64,000 bases of DNA from Hylemonella sp. Its GTDB lineage: Bacteria; Pseudomonadota; Gammaproteobacteria; Burkholderiales; Burkholderiaceae_C. The stretch covers positions 1 to 64,000 of the forward strand of contig JAUXVI010000021.1 of the NCBI GenBank assembly GCA_030680575.1, written 5' to 3'. A program made the position numbers and the translations under genes. The notes beneath the pieces are model-generated. The model saw only the letters and a program-made list of their open reading frames with translations. It searched no databases and had not been told where the DNA came from. Below, in pieces: positions 1 to 9,099 of the stretch (its first letter is position 1; the number at the start of each line of letters is the position of its first letter).

Positions 1-69
1 ACCAATGAGGTCTTCAGGTTTCTTGTAGTCAGCCAGCAGGCTGTCGATCAGTTCGTTCGTGACGGTCAT
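1..69 (-). CDS. IS256-family transposase, N-terminal fragment (runs off window)
   Basis: Only 23 codons are visible. They read MTVTNELIDSLLADYKKPED followed by LIG, which I recognise as the typical beginning of IS256-family (mutator-type) DDE transposases. The ATG is at 69-67, about 70 bases inside the element end, which is the usual layout. The catalytic DDE residues lie outside the window, so integrity of the enzyme cannot be judged. Confidence 0.8.
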   Translation of the reverse strand, partial: MTVTNELIDSLLADYKKPEDLIG

Positions 70-142
70 TTAGTTGCAATTCCATGGGAGTGCAGCAGTT
101 TCCTGCCAATTGACCGTTTACACAAAAGTTTTTACACCCCCC
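1..142 (-). mobile_element. Left end of an IS256-family insertion sequence (partial)
   Basis: The element contains the start of a transposase gene on the minus strand (positions 1-69) and its terminal repeat region. Read on the minus strand, the outer end begins in the G-run at 142-137 and continues GTGTAAAAACTTTTGTG, which resembles IS256-family ends. The body continues beyond position 1, so the second end and the target duplication cannot be seen. It sits inside the reading frame of the neighbouring unknown gene, which changes from its own sequence to element sequence at about 137-142. Confidence 0.75.
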
Positions 143-619
143 GATCGGCATCACCAATACGCCCTCTTTGATGCGCCCGGATGAGTCCACGATGTCGATT
201 GGGCGCTGATTACTCCATGCCAGAAAGGCTGCCTTGCCAACACCTTTAGTGCCTCCGCCAACACGGCCTGAATGCAGTAGATAAATTGAGCCTGTGTCAG
301 TGTCGCGAGCGAAGAAGCCCGCAACTCGGTCATTACGGCCTTCATATGCGGTATTTATCTCGACAGAAATTTGTAGATCAGCATCATTTCCAAATAGGCC
401 AAACCAGTTCAAGCGTCGCGGATTTGGAATGTCTTTACCATCGTAATCCGACGACCAGTACCAGTAGCTTCCGTCGGCTACAACTTTCGCATCAAAAGTT
501 GTTCCACCGGGGAAGCCGATGTTCTTTACAGCTTTCGTCTTGAAATCGCGACGAATGGTCGCTTCCAATTTGCGTTGTGCCTCCGCGATTTTTTCTTTGG
601 ACTCTATGAGTGAGAACAT
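137..619 (-). pseudogene. Unknown protein interrupted by the IS256-family insertion
   Basis: An open frame starts at ATG 619 (AGGG just upstream) and runs about 159 codons of its own sequence. At 137-142 it enters the IS end and reads about 35 element-derived codons to a stop near position 29. The native part has a charged helical N-terminus (residues 1-30), then a mixed alpha/beta region rich in Trp and Tyr (YWYWSSDYDG) and a Gly-rich segment (GRVGGGTKGVGK). I do not recognise the family. Base composition is lower in GC than the neighbours, suggesting a horizontally acquired accessory gene. The remaining 3' part, if it survives, should lie beyond the other end of the element, outside the window. 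Confidence 0.6.
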
Positions 620-757
620 CGGGATTCCCTAAGCTTCAGATTCGCCATACCACGTCCACATTGACACCCAACTCTATATAGACCGCAACCACCCACAAGT
701 CATCAGTGACCGATACGGTCTAACTTAGCCGCTCCCTGCAGTATCGAAATCAGGTAA

Positions 758-1948
758 CTAAATCGCCTGTCCCAACCGCCCCACCCCTTCCTCAATCTTC
801 GCCACATCCGCGGTCGCAAAGGAGAGGCGCAGCGTGGCGTGATCCGGGTTGCTGGCAAAAAACGGCGCGCCCGGCACAAAGGCCACGCCCTTGTCGATGG
901 CGCGCTTGGCCAGTTCACCGGCGTCTTTCAGCTTGCCATTCGCTCCCGTCAAGCGGGCCCAGAAGAACAGGCCGCCACCGGGTTGGGTGAATTCGATGGC
1001 ATCGCCCAATTCGCGTTTCAGGCTCTCGCCCATCACACGGGCGCGCTCGGCGTAGACCTGGCGCACATGGGCCAGGGTGGCGGGCATGCGGCCGGCTTTC
1101 AGGTATTGGGCGGCGGTGGCCTGGGCGAAGGTGCTGGTGTGGGCGTCGCTGAACTGTTTGCACATGGTGGCCTTGGCCAGCAACTCGGGCGGGGCGATCA
1201 TCCAGCCCACGCGCAAACCCGGCGACAGCACCTTGCTCAATGAACCGCAATGCACCAGCCAGTCGCGGCTGCCGGGCACTTGGCTGCTTAAGGCCAGCAG
1301 GCTGGGCGGTGGGGCTTCGCCGAAGTAGAGGTCGCCATAGGGGTCGTCTTCGATCACCACCGTCTGGGTGCGCACCGCCATTTCCAGCACCTGCTTGCGG
1401 CGCGCCAGGCTGAGCGTGGCGCCGCTGGGGTTGCCGAAGGTGGGAATGAGGTAGACGAACTTCGGCTTGTGCTCGGCCACCAGCTGTTCCAGCGCATCGG
1501 CCTTTACGCCCTGCGCATCGATGGGCGCGGCGATGACCTGCGCGCCATAGAGGCGGAAGCACTGGATGGTGGCGAGGAAGGTGGGGCCTTCCACAATGAC
1601 CTTGTCGCCGGGGTTGATGAGGGTCTTGCCAATCAGGTCCAGCGCCTGCTGGCTGCCGGTGGTGACGATCAGGCCCTCTGGCGTCACGTCCTTGGCGCCT
1701 TTGCTGGCCATGAAGGCGGCGAGTTGTTCGCGCAGGGGGTTGTAGCCCTCGGTGGCGCCGTATTGCAGTGCGCCGCCGGCTTCTTCGCTCAGGGCCAGGT
1801 TGACGGCCTCACGGATGCCGTCGACGTCAAACATGGCGCTGTCGGGGAAGCCGCCAGCAAAGGAGATGATGCCGGGTTTGCCCAGCAGCTTGAAGAGTTC
1901 GCGGATGGCGGAGGTTTCGACGTTGTTCAGGCGGTCGGCGAATTGCAT
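758..1948 (-). CDS. PLP-dependent aminotransferase, class I/II (2-aminoadipate transaminase-like)
   Basis: The 396-residue protein is a fold-type I aminotransferase of the LysN/MocR-type catalytic group, but without the N-terminal GntR helix-turn-helix of true MocR regulators. Visible features are the N-terminal GKPGIISFAGGFPD motif, the LQYGATEGYNPLR segment around residue 61, the cofactor-binding EDDPYGDLYFG around 200-210, and the Schiff-base lysine in SLSK (Lys239). Substrate is probably an amino acid with 2-oxoglutarate as acceptor; the exact substrate cannot be read from sequence. The ATG at 1948 is chosen over an upstream TTG (2035) because homology begins at MQFADRLNNVETS. Transcribed away from the repeat at 2028-2083. 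Confidence 0.85.
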   Translation of the reverse strand: MQFADRLNNVETSAIRELFKLLGKPGIISFAGGFPDSAMFDVDGIREAVNLALSEEAGGALQYGATEGYNPLREQLAAFMASKGAKDVTPEGLIVTTGSQQALDLIGKTLINPGDKVIVEGPTFLATIQCFRLYGAQVIAAPIDAQGVKADALEQLVAEHKPKFVYLIPTFGNPSGATLSLARRKQVLEMAVRTQTVVIEDDPYGDLYFGEAPPPSLLALSSQVPGSRDWLVHCGSLSKVLSPGLRVGWMIAPPELLAKATMCKQFSDAHTSTFAQATAAQYLKAGRMPATLAHVRQVYAERARVMGESLKRELGDAIEFTQPGGGLFFWARLTGANGKLKDAGELAKRAIDKGVAFVPGAPFFASNPDHATLRLSFATADVAKIEEGVGRLGQAI

Positions 1949-2027
1949 GGTTTTCTTCAATGATGAAACAAAGGTCTGGCACCAATGGTAGCCAATGGCG
2001 GCAGGCAGGAAACAAGGCGCCCAAGTC

Positions 2028-2083
2028 GCTATCAATTCAATAGCTGCAAGCGCTTATTTCATAAGGCCCAGAGGCCAATTTGG
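2028..2083 (+). repeat. Interspersed repeat family 1, copy between phosphatase and aminotransferase genes
   Basis: The copy starts GCTATCAATTCAATAGCTG and continues with GCGCTTATTTCATAAGG and CAGAGGCCAATTTGG. The first part is an imperfect palindrome (GCTAT...ATAGC). It lies just after the stop codon of the phosphatase gene. Matching copies are at 46776-46833, 56669-56719, and inside cobU, cbiB and pgeF. Confidence 0.75.
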
Positions 2084-2085
2084 CA

Positions 2086-3741
2086 TCAATTCGGCAGTGG
2101 CAGCAGTTGCCCTTCGGATGCGGCCGGCACGGCCACGCCGAGCCAGCGTGCCACGGTGGGCGCAATGTCCACCACCCCAACCCGGCTGTCCACGCGGCCG
2201 GGTTTCACCCAGCGCGGGCCATAGGCCAGGATGGGCACATGGGTGTCGTATTCGTAAGGTGAGCCATGGGTGGAGGTGGTGGTGCCGAACATCCAGTACG
2301 GTTTGAGGATGTACTGCACGTCGCCCGAGACCTGTGGGTGCCAGGACTTGCGCATCGGCTCGAAATACGGCGCGGCGGCTTGGCTGCCGCTTTCCAGCTC
2401 GCGCCGGGTGTAGGCGGCGGCAAAACCGGGCTCGGCCAGCAGCAGACGGCGGGCTTCTTCGGCCAGTGCCTGCGCGTCCACCTTGGTTTGTGCCAGCAAC
2501 TGCTTGTTGAACAGCAGCGAAGAGCCGGAGTAGCTGACCCAGTTGCCGGGGCCGAAGCGTTTTTCCAGGCCCTCGTTCACACGCGCCAGCACCTGGCCGC
2601 CATTGACGCGGCCGGCATCACGCCCCTGCGCCTGGCTGTACTCCGGCGCCGGCATGAAGCCGTGGTCGGCGGTGAGCATGGCGATGTAGTTGTCACGGCC
2701 AACCTTGGCGTCGAGGTCGGCAAAGAAGGCTTGCAGCAGGCGGTCAAGCTGCAGCAGGTGGTCGTGCGACAGGCGCGACTCGGCGCTGTAGAGGTGGTTG
2801 ACGTAATCGTGCCCCGACAGGCTGATGGCGAGGATGTCGGGTACCTCGTCCTGGCCCAGGCCTTCGCCGGCGATGGCGGCGCGCGCGAATTCGAGCGACA
2901 TGGCGTCCACAAACGGGCTGCGCAGCAACTGGCTGTAGAAGGCCGGGCCGGGGGCGTCGTCATTGGGCGAGCCCATCAGCATGGGCAGCGCGCCACCGCG
3001 CGGGCCGTACCAGCGCTGGTTGTCGGGCAGCGAACGGGCGTAGGCGGCCTCGTCCAGCAGCGGCTTCCATTGCGTCTTGAAATAACCATCGGCCAGTTTG
3101 CGGCCGTTGAAGCTGTTGACCCAGGCCGGGTGTTGCGGCATGTAGTAGGTGCTGGAAGCGAACTGCCCCGTGCTGGCCATGTACATGTAGGCGGTGCCGC
3201 GCTTGCCGGCAGGCAGGATGGCGCCGCGGTCTTTGCCGGAGACGGCAATCACCTTGGCACGTGGGTCGGCGGCGCGCAGCACGTCGCCCACGGTTTCCAC
3301 CTTCAGGTTCTTCGGGCTGGTGCCGTCCAGCGGCTGGGTCTTGTGGCCGATGTAGCTGAACGCGGTGTCGCCGGTGCAGTACTCGCGCTCACCGGTCTGG
3401 GCGTCACGCCATTCGTTGCCGATGATGCCGTTGCGGTGGGTGTAGGCGCCGCTCAGCACAGTGGCGTGGCCGGCGCCGGTGACGGTGAAGGCATGACCGT
3501 AGTGGGCCTCGGCGTACCAGGCGCCGCGCTCCAGGAAACGGGCCAGCCCGTCGGGTGCCAGCTGGTCGCGGTAGCCGGTGATCTGGCGCTGCGGCAGGCC
3601 GTCCACCACCAGAAACACCAGCAGCTTCGGCTTGGGTTCGGGGGCCGGGGTCGAGGCGCAACCGCCGAGCACGGCGGCCAGCAGCAGGGCCAGGGACCAA
3701 CGCAGGGAAGGCAGGAAATGGCGGGTGAACATGGGTTTCAT
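2086..3741 (-). CDS. Alkaline phosphatase-superfamily lipoprotein (PafA-like)
   Basis: A 551-residue secreted lipoprotein: positively charged start, hydrophobic stretch to about residue 26 and a lipobox LGGC with Cys28. The mature part belongs to the alkaline phosphatase/nucleotide pyrophosphatase superfamily: metal-binding Asp47 in VVDGLP, a nucleophile Thr in the FTVTGAGHAT segment (residues 85-94), a second metal site in LSGHDYVNH, a TADHGF motif, and a late His in TTTSTHGSPYEYD. It probably hydrolyses phosphomonoesters in the periplasm. ATG 3741 is chosen because the signal peptide starts there; an earlier ATG (3774) adds an uncharacteristic extension. Single-gene unit followed by a repeat. 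Confidence 0.85.
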   Translation of the reverse strand: MKPMFTRHFLPSLRWSLALLLAAVLGGCASTPAPEPKPKLLVFLVVDGLPQRQITGYRDQLAPDGLARFLERGAWYAEAHYGHAFTVTGAGHATVLSGAYTHRNGIIGNEWRDAQTGEREYCTGDTAFSYIGHKTQPLDGTSPKNLKVETVGDVLRAADPRAKVIAVSGKDRGAILPAGKRGTAYMYMASTGQFASSTYYMPQHPAWVNSFNGRKLADGYFKTQWKPLLDEAAYARSLPDNQRWYGPRGGALPMLMGSPNDDAPGPAFYSQLLRSPFVDAMSLEFARAAIAGEGLGQDEVPDILAISLSGHDYVNHLYSAESRLSHDHLLQLDRLLQAFFADLDAKVGRDNYIAMLTADHGFMPAPEYSQAQGRDAGRVNGGQVLARVNEGLEKRFGPGNWVSYSGSSLLFNKQLLAQTKVDAQALAEEARRLLLAEPGFAAAYTRRELESGSQAAAPYFEPMRKSWHPQVSGDVQYILKPYWMFGTTTSTHGSPYEYDTHVPILAYGPRWVKPGRVDSRVGVVDIAPTVARWLGVAVPAASEGQLLPLPN

Positions 3742-3935
3742 GGTGCCTAAAACAGACAGATGGACGAAGATCATCCCATGAAAACAAATGCTTTCAAAGA
3801 AAGGTTTGACGCTGCTGAAAAGTGCCGTTTTTGTAGGCCAGAATATGCACTTGCAACCGGTGCCGGCCTGCCCTGCTCTTGCGCACTGCCACGGTTGCCC
3901 TGGAAGCGCCAGCGATAGCCCCTACTGGAATCTTC

Positions 3936-4742
3936 ATGTCTGATCTGTCCGCCTTCTTTCAGTCCGTCAAGCTGCCGGTGATGCCCGAAGTGGCGCACGC
4001 CCTCATCCGCACACTGCACGAAGAAGACATTGTGCTGGGTGATGTGCGCAACATCGTCGCCAAGGACCCGACCCTCACCGCCAAGGTGCTGCGCGCGGCC
4101 AACAGCGCCGCCATCGGCCTGCGGCGCGAGGTCAGCACGCTGGATGCCGCCATTTCGATGATCGGCATGGCGCAGGTGCGTACGCTGGCGCTGACCGCCT
4201 GCATGAATGTGGCCTTCCCGGTGGCGCCGGGCCTGAACCGGACCGAGTTCTGGATGAACAGCATGGCCTGTGCCGGTTATGCCCAGTGGCTGGCCCCGGC
4301 GGCCGGTGTGGACTGGCAGCAAGCCTGGCTTGCCGGCATGATGGTGCGGCTGGGCGAATTGATCATCGTGCAGGCCGTGCCCGATACCTTGCCTGAAATC
4401 GAGCGGCAACCCCAGATTCCCGGCGACCGCTGGAAGCGTGAGCAGCGCGTGCTGGGCTTCACCGAAGCCCAGGTCACGGCCGAACTGGCGCGGCGCTGGC
4501 GCTTTCCGGCCGGCATCGTGCAAGGGCTGGACACCGCCTCCGACCCGCTGACGGCCGTGCCTTTCTGCCCGCTGGGCGGCGTGGTGCACCTGGCCGGCTG
4601 GCTGGCCGACATGGCGTTCACCGAGCCCGAGGTGCTGGACGCGCTGCCGAGTGCGGTGATCGCCAAGCTCGACCTCGACCTCGACTGGATGCACAAGCAC
4701 ATGCCGCAGCCCGACAGTTTTCTCGACATCACGGCCCTGTAA
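3936..4742 (+). CDS. HDOD-domain protein
   Basis: A 268-residue protein whose first ~200 residues match the HDOD fold, a catalytically inactive relative of HD phosphohydrolases used in bacterial signalling. Landmarks are LPVMPEVAHALI near the start, VAKDPTLTAKVLRAANSA, and LDAAISMIGMAQVRTLAL. There is no attached output domain. The start is the ATG at 3936 (MSDLSAFF), where family similarity begins, rather than the upstream ATG at 3879. The gene lies with endonuclease III and a diguanylate cyclase on the plus strand, but the gaps (54 and 73 bases) do not prove an operon. Confidence 0.85.
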   Translation: MSDLSAFFQSVKLPVMPEVAHALIRTLHEEDIVLGDVRNIVAKDPTLTAKVLRAANSAAIGLRREVSTLDAAISMIGMAQVRTLALTACMNVAFPVAPGLNRTEFWMNSMACAGYAQWLAPAAGVDWQQAWLAGMMVRLGELIIVQAVPDTLPEIERQPQIPGDRWKREQRVLGFTEAQVTAELARRWRFPAGIVQGLDTASDPLTAVPFCPLGGVVHLAGWLADMAFTEPEVLDALPSAVIAKLDLDLDWMHKHMPQPDSFLDITAL

Positions 4743-4796
4743 GATCGCTCACAGGGGCAGGCCATCCGGGCGCCCACGTTCTCTGTCACGCGCCAC

Positions 4797-5435
4797 ATGA
4801 AACCGCCCGCCATTGCCGCCTTTTTTGCCACGCTCAAGGCCGCCAACCCGCAACCCGTCACCGAACTCGAGTACACCTCGGTGTTCGAGCTGCTGACCGC
4901 CGTGCTGTTGTCAGCCCAGGCCACCGACGTCGGCGTCAACAAGGCCACGCGCAAGCTCTTTCCGGTGGCCAACACGCCGCAGAAGATCCTGGCCCTCGGG
5001 CTGGACGGGCTGGAGAGCTACATCAAGACCATCGGCCTGTACCGCAGCAAGGCCAAACACCTGATGCAGACCTGTCGCATGCTGGTGGACCAGCATGGCG
5101 GCCAGGTGCCGCGCAGCCGCGAGGCGCTGGAGGCACTGCCTGGCGTGGGCCGCAAGACCGCCAACGTGGTACTGAACTCCGCCTTCGGCGAACCCACCAT
5201 GGCGGTGGACACGCATATCTTCCGCGTTGGCAACCGCACCGGCCTGGCGCCGGGCAAGACGCCGTACGAGGTGGAGATGCAACTGCTGAAGCGGGTGCCG
5301 GCCGAGTACCTGATCGACGCCCACCACTGGCTCATCCTGCACGGTCGTTATGTCTGCCAGGCGCGCAAGCCGCAGTGCTGGTTGTGCGGCGTGGCCGCAT
5401 ATTGCGATTTCAAACCCAAGACCGCGGCGCCCTGA
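4797..5435 (+). CDS. nth: Endonuclease III (DNA glycosylase/AP lyase)
   Basis: A 212-residue base-excision repair enzyme that removes oxidised pyrimidines and cleaves the abasic site. The helix-hairpin-helix LPGVGRKTANVV carries the catalytic Lys120, Asp138 lies in VDTHIFRV, and the C-terminal 4Fe-4S loop is complete (Cys187-X6-Cys194-X2-Cys197-X5-Cys203). Length is typical of the family. ATG 4797 directly begins the conserved N-terminus. Confidence 0.97.
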   Translation: MKPPAIAAFFATLKAANPQPVTELEYTSVFELLTAVLLSAQATDVGVNKATRKLFPVANTPQKILALGLDGLESYIKTIGLYRSKAKHLMQTCRMLVDQHGGQVPRSREALEALPGVGRKTANVVLNSAFGEPTMAVDTHIFRVGNRTGLAPGKTPYEVEMQLLKRVPAEYLIDAHHWLILHGRYVCQARKPQCWLCGVAAYCDFKPKTAAP

Positions 5436-5508
5436 GCGCAACGCCTGCACGGCTCAGCACCGTGACACAAATCGGCCACAATGCGTGCCACAGGGTGGAA
5501 GAATAAGC

Positions 5509-6645
5509 ATGAATATCGTTGATCCCAGAACCGTGGTTCTGCTGGCCAGCCTCATGGCCGCGTTGATGTCGCTGGTGCTGTTTTTCCAGTGGCGCAGCTG
5601 TCCGGACGCCATCCGTGGCCTGGGCAACTGGACTGCCTCCTTGCTGACGCTGTGCTGCACCACCCTGCTGGGCGCCTTGCGTGGCAGCTTGCCGGATCTG
5701 CTGACGATTGCCGTCCCCAACGTGCTGCTGTTCGTCGGGCTTTACCTGGCCTATCTCGGCAGCCAGCGTTTTTTCGACGTCCCCACCGACGTGCCGCGCT
5801 GGAGCGTCTTCATTGCCGTGGCTGCCATCCCGGCGGTGTGGTTCACCCTGGTCGAGCCGAATTTCCGTACCCGACTGCTGATCCTGGCGCTGCCGCTCGG
5901 CCTGCAGTTTGCGCTGCATGCCCATCTGATGTACCGCCATGGCAACCGCAGTTTTGCCAGCAATTTGCTGCTGGTGGTGCTGGGCGGTGGCGCCCTGCTC
6001 CAGCTCGTGCGCTTCATCCTCCTCGGCCTGATGCCCGCAGAAAACAGTGCGTTCAGCCTGGCATCGCCACAACCCCTTTTCCTCGTGGCCTACATGCTGA
6101 TCGTCCTGCTGATGTCGGTGGGCCTGGTGCTGCTGGCCACCGAGCGACTGCGCTCCGAGTCTCAAAATCTGGCCGCGCGCGACTCGCTGACCGACGCCTA
6201 CACCCGCCGCCACATGAGCGAGGCCTGTCAGCAGGAGCTGGCACGCAGCCGCCGCCAGGGCCACACCATGGCGCTGCTGCTGATCGACCTCGATCACTTC
6301 AAACAGATCAACGACACCTACGGCCACCAACGTGGCGACCAGGTGCTGATCGACTTCGTGGCTCGGGTCAAGGCGCTGCTGCGCCAGCAGGACCAGCTGG
6401 GCCGCTTCGGCGGCGAAGAGTTCATGCTGATGCTGCCGGAAACCCCGCTGGAAGAGGCCTTGGCTGTGGCCGAACGCATCCGTGCCATGGCCGATCAACC
6501 GATTGCCGAGCCCCATTGCAGCATCAGCATCGGCGTCACCACCAACCGGCTCGACAACGACACCCTGGACACCTTGCTGGCCCGTGCCGACAAGGCTCTG
6601 TACCGGGCCAAGGACAACGGTCGCAACCGGGTCGAATCGGCCTGA
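5509..6645 (+). CDS. Membrane-bound diguanylate cyclase (GGDEF)
   Basis: A 378-residue inner-membrane protein. Residues 1-210 hold about six or seven hydrophobic segments, followed by a GGDEF domain (about 220-378) that makes cyclic di-GMP from GTP. The active-site loop reads GGEEF (301-305) and an intact inhibitory I-site RQQD (292-295) sits five residues upstream, so product feedback is expected. The substrate Asp is in LLLIDLDHFKQINDTYGH. The ATG at 5509 is preferred to an upstream frame start at 5350 that overlaps nth and lacks similarity. Confidence 0.92.
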   Translation: MNIVDPRTVVLLASLMAALMSLVLFFQWRSCPDAIRGLGNWTASLLTLCCTTLLGALRGSLPDLLTIAVPNVLLFVGLYLAYLGSQRFFDVPTDVPRWSVFIAVAAIPAVWFTLVEPNFRTRLLILALPLGLQFALHAHLMYRHGNRSFASNLLLVVLGGGALLQLVRFILLGLMPAENSAFSLASPQPLFLVAYMLIVLLMSVGLVLLATERLRSESQNLAARDSLTDAYTRRHMSEACQQELARSRRQGHTMALLLIDLDHFKQINDTYGHQRGDQVLIDFVARVKALLRQQDQLGRFGGEEFMLMLPETPLEEALAVAERIRAMADQPIAEPHCSISIGVTTNRLDNDTLDTLLARADKALYRAKDNGRNRVESA

Positions 6646-6653
6646 AACGTTCG

Positions 6654-7199
6654 TTAGAGCGGCAGCTGCTGCCACTCGCCGAAACCCGGCGCATGCCGCG
6701 GCCACTGGTCGGCATGTTCCAGGCGCTCGATGCCTTGTGCCAGCAAAGCCATGGCGCGTATCACCCCGGCATGCGTGACCCACACCGCATCCCGCCCTTG
6801 CTGCCGCGTCTCGGCACGGACGGCGGCCACGCGTTGCAGCAACTGGTCCACGCTTTCGCGGCCGCCGAACGGGTGCGCACCGAAGTCGGTGGTCCAGGCA
6901 TCAAAAGCCGCTTTGGGGATGGCATCCCAGCGCTGGCCCTCCCAGCAGCCGAAATCCATCTCGGCCAGACGCGCATCGCGTTTGAGCATCAAATCGGGCC
7001 GCAGGCCTTGTATCTGCTGCGCTAACTGCTCACATCTTTGTAGCGGCGAGGTGATGAGCGCGACGCCCTGCGGCAACTGCGGCGCCAGTTGTGCGGCGCA
7101 GGCCCGCGTGGCGGCGTCATCGGCCGGCAGATCGCTGGCGCCGTAGCAGACGCCTGCCGCCACCAGCGGTTGCGCATGGCGCACCAGCCAGAGCTTCAT
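6654..7199 (-). CDS. cobC: Alpha-ribazole-5'-phosphate phosphatase (histidine phosphatase family)
   Basis: A 181-residue member of the phosphoglycerate-mutase-like family. The phosphohistidine motif LVRHAQP is at residues 5-11 and the second core motif is in WVTHAGVIRAM. In the cobalamin pathway such enzymes remove the phosphate from alpha-ribazole phosphate or adenosylcobalamin phosphate. The start ATG at 7199 overlaps the stop of cobS by four bases (ATGA), which ties it to the cobalamin unit as the last gene. An arginine-rich upstream extension of the frame is a shadow of cobS. Confidence 0.88.
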   Translation of the reverse strand: MKLWLVRHAQPLVAAGVCYGASDLPADDAATRACAAQLAPQLPQGVALITSPLQRCEQLAQQIQGLRPDLMLKRDARLAEMDFGCWEGQRWDAIPKAAFDAWTTDFGAHPFGGRESVDQLLQRVAAVRAETRQQGRDAVWVTHAGVIRAMALLAQGIERLEHADQWPRHAPGFGEWQQLPL

Positions 7200-7993
7200 A
7201 GGGTCAGTGCCAGCCCGAAGTAGAACGCCAGCTCGCACACCTGCTGCGTGGCGCCCAGGCAGTCGCCGGTGAAACCCTGCAAGCGGCGCGCGAACAGGCG
7301 CCACATCCAGAGCCAGGCCAGCACGGCCGCCAGCACCGGCACGAGCCAGTTGACGTCCGGATAAAACCAAAAAACCTGGGCCAGGGCGGCCAGCAACCAC
7401 ACCGACGCAACCAACAGACTGGCGCCACTGATCTGCTCCGCCAGCGGCTTGGACTTGGAGCGCGCCGTGTCGCCCACATGCGGCAGCAGCCGGATCAGCA
7501 GCAGCGGCAGGAAACGCGACACCACATGCGCGACAAACAGGCCGGCACAGGCCAGCTCCAGATCAACCTCACCCAGCAGCGCCAGCAAGCCCACCTTGGC
7601 CAGCAACGCCAGCACCAGCGCCAGCACGCCAAAGGCGCCGACGCGCGAGTCCTTCATGATGTCCAGCGCCCGCTCGCGCTCGTAAGCGCCGCCCAGGCCG
7701 TCGGCCACATCGGACAGGCCGTCCTCGTGGAAGGCACCGGTCAGCAGCACCGTCAGCACCGTGCTCAGGACGGCGGCCACCCACGGGGCCGCGGCCACGT
7801 CGGGCAACAGCCACAGCACCACGGCGTAGCCGAGCGCTGCCACCGCCCCCACCAGCCAGCCGATGCCGGGGAAATGCGCCGCGCTCTCGCGCAGCATGGC
7901 CGGGCTGTAACCGACCCAGGCCGCCAGCCGCCCCGTGACCGGGATGCGGGTGAAGAACTGGAGGGCCAGCAGGAAATGGCGGACGAAGTTCAT
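7196..7993 (-). CDS. cobS: Adenosylcobinamide-GDP ribazoletransferase (cobalamin synthase)
   Basis: A 265-residue polytopic inner-membrane enzyme that joins adenosylcobinamide-GDP to alpha-ribazole. Family signatures include FFTRIPV near the start, FHEDGLSDVADGLGG with acidic residues likely to bind Mg, and MKDSRVGAFG. Five or more hydrophobic helices follow. It starts 20 bases after the stop of cobT and overlaps cobC by four bases. Confidence 0.95.
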   Translation of the reverse strand: MNFVRHFLLALQFFTRIPVTGRLAAWVGYSPAMLRESAAHFPGIGWLVGAVAALGYAVVLWLLPDVAAAPWVAAVLSTVLTVLLTGAFHEDGLSDVADGLGGAYERERALDIMKDSRVGAFGVLALVLALLAKVGLLALLGEVDLELACAGLFVAHVVSRFLPLLLIRLLPHVGDTARSKSKPLAEQISGASLLVASVWLLAALAQVFWFYPDVNWLVPVLAAVLAWLWMWRLFARRLQGFTGDCLGATQQVCELAFYFGLALTL

Positions 7994-8013
7994 GCGCGTG
8001 TTTCAGGGCCTGT

Positions 8014-9066
8014 TCAAGCGGACTTTTCCGACACGCCCGCCGATTCGAAGCTGGCCATGTCACGCAGCATGACGCAGGCCGACGTCAGCAGCGGCCAAGC
8101 CAGTGCCGCGCCCGAGCCTTCGCCCAGGCGCAGGCCGAAGTCGAGCAGCGGCGGCTGTGCCGCATTGGCGCCCAACTGCGCCAACATCAATGCATGGCCG
8201 CGCTCGCCGGAGCGGTGGGCGAACACGCAACGCTGCAGCACGTGCGGCGCCAGCTTGCTGGCCACCAGCACGGCCGAGCTGGCGATGAAGCCGTCAACCA
8301 CAATGACGCGTCGCTCGGCCGCCGCCTGCAGCACCGCGCCCACCATGGTGGCGATCTCGAAGCCGCCGAAGGCCGCCAACACCTCCAGCGGGGTGCGCGC
8401 GTCGGGGTGCTTGAGCAGCACCTCGCGCAGCACCGTGACCTTGCGCGCAATCGCTGCATCGTCCAGGCCGGTGCCGGCGCCGGTGCAGTCGGTGATCTCC
8501 AGCCCGGCCAGGCGCGACAGCAGCAACGAAGCCGCCGAGGTGTTGCCGATGCCCATCTCGCCCAGCAGCAACGCATTGCCCGGCAAGCCTTTCACGAGTT
8601 CAACGCCGTTGGCCAGTGCCTGGGCGCATTGCTCCGGCGTCATGGCCGGGCCGGCCGCGGAATCGGCCGTGCCGGGCGCGACCTTGCGAATCAGAAGCGA
8701 TGCACGCGGCGCAAAGTCATGGCGCACGCCGCAGTCCACCACGGTGAGTGTCATGCCGTGCTGGCGCGCCAGCACGCTCACACACGCACCGCCGGCAAGG
8801 AAGTTCTCCACCATCTGCCAGGTCACGTCGCTCGGGTAGGCCGACACACCGCGCGCGGCCAGGCCGTGGTCGCCAGCGAACACCACCATCTGCGGTGCAC
8901 GCAGCTCAGGCGCCTCAGTGCCCAAAATCAGGCCGAGCTGCAGCGCCAGCATCTCCAGGCGGCCGAGCGAGCCCAGCGGTTTGGTCTTGTTGTCGATCTT
9001 GTGCTGCAGGCGCTGCGCCAGGGCGGCGTCGGTGATATCGGGGATGTTCGGCAGGGTGAAAGTCAT
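8014..9066 (-). CDS. cobT: Nicotinate-nucleotide-dimethylbenzimidazole phosphoribosyltransferase
   Basis: A 350-residue enzyme making alpha-ribazole phosphate from dimethylbenzimidazole and nicotinate mononucleotide. It carries the conserved KPLGSLGRLE near residue 32, VFAGDHGLAARGVSAYP, the GEMGIGNTSAA loop, and the C-terminal LGEGSGAALAWP with the likely catalytic Glu. Length matches the family. The DMB substrate can be supplied by bluB in the same unit. Confidence 0.96.
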   Translation of the reverse strand: MTFTLPNIPDITDAALAQRLQHKIDNKTKPLGSLGRLEMLALQLGLILGTEAPELRAPQMVVFAGDHGLAARGVSAYPSDVTWQMVENFLAGGACVSVLARQHGMTLTVVDCGVRHDFAPRASLLIRKVAPGTADSAAGPAMTPEQCAQALANGVELVKGLPGNALLLGEMGIGNTSAASLLLSRLAGLEITDCTGAGTGLDDAAIARKVTVLREVLLKHPDARTPLEVLAAFGGFEIATMVGAVLQAAAERRVIVVDGFIASSAVLVASKLAPHVLQRCVFAHRSGERGHALMLAQLGANAAQPPLLDFGLRLGEGSGAALAWPLLTSACVMLRDMASFESAGVSEKSA

Positions 9067-9099
9067 GTTGTTCTCGTTGCAAAAATTAGTGTGAAGGCC

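Noticed and set aside
2266-3750. 494-codon plus-strand open frame opposite the phosphatase gene
   Set aside because: It is rich in Gly, Ala, Val, His and Gln with no family motif and mirrors the codon bias of the real gene on the other strand; typical antisense shadow in GC-rich DNA.
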